This document shows, piece by piece, positions 58,926 through 64,000 of a DNA stretch of 64,000 bases. Made by a program: the position numbers and the translations under genes. The notes beneath the pieces are model-generated. The model saw only the letters and a program-made list of their open reading frames with translations. It made no database searches and had not been told where the DNA came from. Source of the stretch: Phalacrocorax aristotelis (lineage: Eukaryota; Chordata; Aves; Suliformes; Phalacrocoracidae); assembly GCF_949628215.1 (NCBI RefSeq), contig NC_134283.1:22608975-22672974 (forward strand). Direction: 5' to 3'. Positions within the stretch are counted from its first letter, which is position 1, and the number at the start of each line of letters is the position of its first letter.

Positions 58926-59385
58926 GGGGCAGCTGCTGATGCCAAGCACTTGTCTGGGGCAGACCTCCTTGTCCTGACATTCCCAGACTCCCAAAGAATA
59001 TTGAGAAGCCAGTTATAATATTATGTAACTTATTTTTTTCTTTATGCGGATGGGGGACCTTTAAATCACTAAGTTGTTTTACAAAAAAAAAAAAGGTGGA
59101 TGTGTTTGGAATATTGGGAATATTATGGAGTATGGGAGGGGTGAGGGGAGGGGTTTAGGTTCAGTGTTGCTTCCCCCCCACCCTCATCAAATGCTGACAC
59201 ACAGCAAGTGGAGTGGCAGTCAGAGAATGCCTCCTTTCCGTTGGAGAAGACACACCTCAGGCCCTTTGGGAGAGGGTCAGCTGTTTTTAGTAAAGAAACC
59301 AGAGACCAGGCCTAAAGCTTTTTTTTTTTTGACACTTGTAAATTTTTCCCACCTCCCATCCTGTGACCATACAGTATAAGTTTGT

Positions 59386-59447
59386 AAAAAAAAAAAAAAA
59401 AGGGAAAAAAATAATTAAAAAAAACCAAAACAAAACAAAAAACCCAA
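59386..59447 (+). repeat. CNOT1: A-rich tract in CNOT1 3' UTR
   Basis: Sixteen consecutive A's followed by further A runs separated by GGG, T or C. A genome-encoded run like this can prime oligo-dT internally and imitate a polyadenylation site in cDNA data. Confidence 0.85.
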
Positions 59448-59583
59448 AGGACCAATACAGCCCATTTTGTAAGGATTTTGAATGTTTTGTAAAGTATTGG
59501 TCCATGTGTTGTATTTTGTAGCCTTTCTAGTTCATGGGCTTTAGTTCTCCCACTTCTTGTATGTATGCATACTGTAGTTATAC

Positions 59584-59589
59584 ATTAAA
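59584..59589 (+). terminator. CNOT1: Distal poly(A) signal ATTAAA
   Basis: The commonest variant hexamer, followed within 20-40 bases by GT-rich sequence (GTGCCACTGTGCTT). It is the best candidate for the main CNOT1 3' end. Confidence 0.65.
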
Positions 59590-59605
59590 GTCATGACATG
59601 CAGCA

Positions 59606-61042
59606 CGTGCCACTGTGCTTATTCTCTGTAGTTCCATCCTACCTGGCCAGTTGATATTTCCAAGTCTGTTCCACACATCCAAAACCTGCAGTTTTCCAGT
59701 GTGTTTTGGCCACTGCCTATTGAGAGCAACTGAGCTTGTTTTCTAGCTTGAGGTCAGAGGGGAGAATTGTTATAGGCCTTGCCTTGAAGCACAAAAGGAG
59801 AGGACACAGTTCTTGGAGGCAGGAGGATCTTAGTTCCGAGTTCAGGAGCAGAATTTGTCCATGGCAAAGTTGTGCTGAAAAGGAGACTGCTTGTAGTGGA
59901 GGGGTACAGAGCACAGACAGCAGACCAGCTGCATTTCTCATGACTTGTGCCCTGCTAGGATAATTGCTTTCAGCAAGGATCTGTGCAAGGTTGCTAGTTA
60001 GCTGTAATACGGGTAGGTGGCTTCAGTGTTGCTAGTGCTGCAAATTCCTTTAGCCTGTGCCTTGCAACCTGGCAGATACTAGGAAACAGAGCTTCACTGC
60101 TTTCTTTTTTAGATAACATTACTATTTGTTAAAGCTAGTTGACTGCAGTTGTATGGGGTGGAGAGGTCAGGATTTCCTGCTCAGGTTTAAGGGATTGTGT
60201 ACTGGCTGTGCTTTTGCTGCACAGACTAAACGCTAGATCCAGGGGCCCACTGAGCCAACTGTGCCAGTGGCCTGCAGCTCAAGGGGAATTCTTTATCTCT
60301 GACCTGTTTCTTGGCAGTGTTTTTTCAGTTGCCTGTGTGTAAACGAGTAGTTTCTTGCCGGATCCTACAATTCCCTGGCATTTATTTGGCAGCTCAGCAG
60401 TTGTGCTGAAATTAAGCCTTTTGAAGTTGTGGTTTTTTTTTTTTCTGGTTCTGGTGTTGCAACTCCAGTTTATTCTTCCTCCTGTATTGGGTTAGGATAT
60501 AGAGAATTACCAGCAACCAGTTTTTATCTAGTCAGATGCCACGGATTTTTTCCTGCCAGTTAATTCTAGCAAACCATATGCAGAGCTTATTGACTTGTCC
60601 TAATGACTCAAAGCTCAAAGGTCTCTCTGGTTCTGTACTAATGCTGCTGTACATGGCTGGCTCCCTTTAAGAACTGTTAGGCTGGTGTAAAGAGGGGTGG
60701 AAGGTGGACAGACTCTGCCAAGATCCTGATAACACAAGTTGGGCTGGTAGGATGGAGGCTGCAGCACTTGATATCCTCTTAGCAGGTAAGGAACGTGCGG
60801 CTGGTACTGTAGAAGTAAACTCTGCTGGTGTCAGCTCCCCAAGGATTACCAGTGTCCTTACCAGCAAAGGCTCTGGGTATAATGTGCTTTGTGTTTAAGT
60901 GAAGACTAACCTTTCGATCCACTGTGTGCCTAATTTGAAATCCAGTCTGCTGTAGGAAGAGAAGAGCCAACATGGCACTAGATAATGTTGAACCACCCAG
61001 TGGTGAAGTTAGGGTTGAACAGACCTTTATTTACACAAGTAT
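59606..61042. other. Intergenic region between convergent CNOT1 and SETD6
   Basis: No exon, RNA gene or repeat was recognised. Short open frames on both strands have no familiar sequence. It includes a T-rich run near 60430. Confidence 0.55.
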
Positions 61043-61418
61043 CATAGAATCACAGAGGTTGGAAAAGACCTCTAGGATCATCAAGTCCAACTGTCAACCC
61101 AACACCACCAGGCCTCCTAAACCATGTCCCCAAGCACCAAGTCTGCATGTTTTTGAACACCCCCAGGGATGGTGACTCCACCACCTCTCCGGGCAGCCTG
61201 TGCCAATGCCTTTCCACTCATTCAGTAAAGACATTTTTCCTACTCTCCACTCTAAACATCCCCTGATGCAGCTTGAAGCCATTTCATCTCATCACTAGTG
61301 ACTTACAACCTCCTTTCAGGTAGCTGTAGAGAGCGATAAGGTCTCCCCTCAGCCTCCTCTTCCCTAGGCTAAACAACCTCAGCTCCCTCAGACGCTCCTC
61401 ATCAGACTTGTTCTCCAA
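61043..61418 (-). mobile_element. CR1 LINE 3' fragment downstream of SETD6
   Basis: Starts with the minus-strand CR1 3' end CATAGAATCACAGAGG and continues through 3' UTR and C-terminal ORF2 sequence. It is of the same subtype as the copy at 18881-21560, and relative to that copy it lacks roughly 30 bases near 61300. It sits just beyond the likely SETD6 3' end. Confidence 0.9.
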
Positions 61419-61529
61419 CGTACGTGGGGTTTGCTTGTTTGTAACACTTCTAACTGCAGCAGTAGCAAAGATTCCCCCCTGCCCATTTTAGATGGGGCTT
61501 TGCACCCTGTTGAAGTAGACAGCATTGCA

Positions 61530-62351
61530 TGGGTAAGAAACAGTCTTTATTAAATATAGGTTGTCCTCTAAACCCTCAGTGTTCTGTTATGCAAAAACTG
61601 CTGAGGCAAAAAATTTTATTATGCTAAATGTGATGCAGGGCAATGCCTGAGTTCAGGGAAGAGCTGTATCAACTGGAGGGTGTATATCAAATGCTGAGCC
61701 TACAGCAGCTGCAGAACTGTGGTGGTGCTCCTTTATAGAGTAGACTCAAGCCCATACAGAAATGCCTTTTACAGAGGTAAAAGGAAATACCTTGTATACT
61801 GGGCCTACATGGAAACCAGATGCATGGGCTTGTACTCTTTAAAATTCTCAGTATTAACAAAATACAGGTGAAAAGTTTTGTTTGGCAGCTTCTCCACATG
61901 CCAGGTATTTACTCTGAACCTCTGTGAGGTAAAAGCTACCAGCTGGATTTTGGTCCTCTTCCTGTGGACAAGGAATAGTTATTGCCTTAAATTTCTGGTG
62001 CTAAATGAGGGAACCCACTTGTTATTCTGACAGAGTACAGAATACTCTCTGTATTCTCTGTCTTCCTGTAGCAGCAACTAGGAGATCAGGGTGCACTTAA
62101 GTCCTCTAGAAGAAGGTGGTAGGTGTGCACCAGAGCTCTAGTTTTAAATAAGGCCACCCAAAACCACTCCTGTGCTGTGGAAGATTTTTTTGTTTATGTA
62201 GAGGTAGCTAAAAAGCCACATGCCGTTCGAGGAACAAGTGGACCCATATTTAATCTTGCCATCTGTTCTTGCTGCTGTAGAAGAGGTGGCCAAAGGCTGA
62301 CCTCTCCTGAGGAGAGTTCTATGCAGCTCATTTCCAGAGGCAACAAGGTTT
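61530..62351 (-). other. SETD6: Likely SETD6 3' UTR
   Basis: Sequence between the SETD6 stop codon and the candidate poly(A) signals, without frames of interest. The extent is inferred only from the hexamers. Confidence 0.45.
61546..61551 (-). terminator. SETD6: Candidate SETD6 poly(A) signal AATAAA
   Basis: TTTATT on the + strand, AATAAA for SETD6, about 0.8 kb after its stop. A second AATAAA lies upstream at 61615-61620 (minus strand). Either could be used. Confidence 0.45.
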
Positions 62352-62663
62352 CTAGCATACCAGCTCTAGGAGCTGATGCAAGATCCTTTTTTGTCCATAG
62401 CGCACTTGCAAAGCTTGCTGTTCCCTTCGACTCAGTTTCTCATAAGCCTCTTTGTTATTTAGCAAGTCCTGCTCTGCTTTCAAGTCTGACCTGTAGGACT
62501 CCAGGGTCAGCAGCACACTGTCATAAAGGAGCATCTTGCAAGGGGGTTTAAGTCTGGAGAGAGCCTCGTAAGAAAGGGTAGAGTTTTCCTCTTCCTCACT
62601 GTCATCTTCCCAGCCACCTTGTTCCTTATACTCCTTGAATTCTTCCTCTGACATGCACAGCAC
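62352..62663 (-). CDS. SETD6: SETD6 last coding exon
   Basis: 103 codons plus TAG at 62354-62352. It holds [20 protein letters not shown], an acidic run (DDSEEEE), then [20 protein letters not shown] and the conserved C-terminal helix. The acidic loop is the variable part of this family. Confidence 0.92.
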   Translation of the reverse strand: MLCMSEEEFKEYKEQGGWEDDSEEEENSTLSYEALSRLKPPCKMLLYDSVLLTLESYRSDLKAEQDLLNNKEAYEKLSRREQQALQVRYGQKRILHQLLELVC

Positions 62664-63730
62664 CTGTAATGGCACAGGCAAAGAGGAGTCAGTGGCTCTG
62701 AGAATAAATCAGGCTTTCTTCTCTACTGAAGTGTGGTCTCAGACCCATGTGGAGCAGGTGAATTATTCCTCAGCTGCACAAAAGGTGAGAGAGCAAAACT
62801 GGCTTAGATACCTAATCACAAGTAACTTGGGGGTTAGAAGAACATTCAAACAGCAAACCTGGGTGCTGGGAACAGGCTTAAAGGACGCCTCGGCTGCCAC
62901 CTGCAAAGCACTCTAGAACAACCGAGCCATTCAAGGCTAGTTCATAAGTACACAGGGGTGGTTAGTTCAGGAGACTAAGATGACAGTAATAGCACCTGAA
63001 GCCTGCGGAGATGGGCAACCACATCCACTACCACTTTCCATGCAGGAGTATTAGTACCAAAATGCCTTTACAGGCTTTCACCCCCTTCACTGAACCATTT
63101 TGCACACTGGTTTTCAGAGCTGCAGTACACTTGGTCTCTGCTCTTCCTCCTGTAGCTCTTCAGCTGCTTGGGAGTGCTTACCTTCAGGGTCATGGACAGC
63201 TCTTCCTCTGTCAGCACCTCATCCCAGCCAAGCACAAAGGCGCCTTCCTCCCCTACCATCTCCAGCTGGCACAAGAAGTCCCACTGCTCTGAGACCAGCT
63301 GCTGCTGCGCTTCGCTTTTGGCACCTGGTTGAAGACAGCAGAGCTGCAAACCCAACTCAGGTTGCGGTGGAGGAGGTGGTGGTGAATGGAGAAGGGGAAA
63401 CAGGAGGCAGAAAACAAAGGTGTAGCCCCAGCACCCAAAATACTGAGGAACAGGCTTATCTATGTCACCCATGATCCCTGTTTCATTACATTCCTATTTG
63501 AGAGATCCCTGCCCCATTCTTTCCCAAAGCGGCAGTAGGCACCACTCACGCTGCAGTGCTGCCTTGTGGACTGTCACCATCTGGATGTCGGCTGTGTCGT
63601 TGGTGTTGCCAGGGTATGGTTCTGCAAAGCCATACATATGTAGGAGCTGCCAGTTGGCCATCTGCCCGTACGTGTTGAAAATCTCTTGTCCTTTGCTGAT
63701 GGGCTGCGTTGTAACCATTCGTAAACATTG
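62352..63730 (-). CDS. SETD6: SETD6, N-lysine methyltransferase (last three coding exons, partial)
   Basis: SETD6 mono-methylates non-histone and histone lysines; reported substrates include RelA Lys310 and H2A.Z. Seen: three minus-strand exons (63730-63550, 63324-63182, 62663-62352) joining in frame to about 211 residues and a TAG. The first carries the C-terminal SET motif [20 protein letters not shown]. The Tyr of NTYG corresponds to the residue whose mutation inactivates the human enzyme. The rest is the Rubisco-LSMT-type substrate-binding domain, ending [26 protein letters not shown]. The N-terminal SET exons lie beyond base 64000. It is convergent with CNOT1, the same neighbour arrangement I know from human. 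Confidence 0.93.
63182..63324 (-). CDS. SETD6: SETD6 penultimate coding exon
   Basis: 143 bases encoding [20 protein letters not shown] through [10 protein letters not shown], part of the substrate-binding domain. The split codon across the preceding intron reads Arg (C + GT) here. Donor GTAAGC. Confidence 0.92.
63550..63730 (-). CDS. SETD6: SETD6 exon with SET C-terminal motif
   Basis: Acceptor TTGCAG, then [20 protein letters not shown] and [20 protein letters not shown] through TVHKAALQ, ending one base into the next codon at GTGAGT (181 bases). It includes the NTYG box. Confidence 0.92.
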
Positions 63731-64000
63731 CTGCAAGCAGGGAGAGAGAGGAGGCTCTCAGAGCTGTGGTGATCCTGCTGCTCAGAAACAAGGTGTTTCA
63801 AAGAGGCTCAAAAGTCGCCAAGATCTTCCTAGCTAAAGCCAGGCATGCAGCAGGGGAGTGTGTTGAGGAAAACAGCTTCATATTAATGAGATCCAGGCCA
63901 GACTGGCTCGCTGCCCTGGGCTCAGAGAGCCAGCCTTGCTGCAAGGCCACTGGGAGCGGTAGCGCAGCAAAGATGAACCAGACTGACAAGGCCTGGCAGA
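63731..64000 (-). other. SETD6: SETD6 intron at the right edge
   Basis: No SETD6-like coding block was recognised here; the open frames lack SET-domain sequence. It is taken as intron. Confidence 0.6.

Larger units (their letters stand above)
58613..59605 (+). other. CNOT1: CNOT1 3' UTR (terminal exon)
   Basis: About 1 kb between the stop and the inferred distal cleavage site. It contains an internal AATAAA, a Pumilio-type element, A-rich tracts and a final ATTAAA. The right end is an estimate, 10-25 bases past the last signal. A longer transcript cannot be excluded. Confidence 0.75.

Noticed and set aside
63798..63989. A 63-codon minus-strand frame, considered as an upstream SETD6 exon
   Set aside because: It has no SET-domain sequence and no acceptor/donor pair giving the right phase. 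The expected preceding SETD6 sequence (NHIANHN region) is absent, so the exon must lie beyond base 64000.
1..64000. Prokaryotic-style features such as operons, CRISPR arrays, riboswitches or attachment sites
   Set aside because: The window is intron-rich vertebrate DNA with CR1 repeats; none of these features is present.

Overview
The window is vertebrate nuclear DNA, almost certainly avian. Genes are split into many short exons with GT-AG introns, and the dispersed repeats are CR1 LINEs, the dominant retrotransposon of birds and other reptiles. I could not name the species.

Nearly all of it (intron 2 to the 3' UTR, 1-59605, + strand) is CNOT1, the scaffold of the CCR4-NOT deadenylase complex. 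I placed 47 coding exons at 2036-58612. They join in frame without a stop into 2342 codons plus TAG. The first residue seen is equivalent to residue 35. Adding the 34 residues expected on the missing start-codon exon gives 2376, the length I recall for the human long isoform. Exon numbers 3-49 below assume two upstream exons (5' UTR and ATG), which lie outside the window. The exon order gives the known architecture: N-terminal HEAT-type region (CNOT10/11 module), TTP-binding region, MIF4G domain (CNOT7/8), CNOT9-binding domain, and C-terminal NOT1 superfamily homology domain (CNOT2/3).

At the right edge, on the - strand, are the last three coding exons of SETD6, a protein-lysine methyltransferase (62352-63730). 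It is tail-to-tail with CNOT1; I recall the same neighbours in human.

Five CR1 copies were found: 18881-21560 (-), 32384-33965 (-), 38634-42518 (+, nearly full length with ORF1 and ORF2 remains), 47516-48110 (-) and 61043-61418 (-). The second and third are closely related, in opposite orientation, and bracket CNOT1 exons 26-31. An intronic H/ACA snoRNA resembling SNORA50 (18S U34 guide) is proposed at about 5075-5233.

No CRISPR array, operon, tRNA or prokaryotic system is present. The notable items are RNA-level: the inverted CR1 pair, the snoRNA candidate, a tandem 5' splice site that toggles five residues, a GC-AG intron, and a Pumilio site in the 3' UTR. Introns not listed separately hold nothing I recognise beyond splice signals and short low-complexity tracts.
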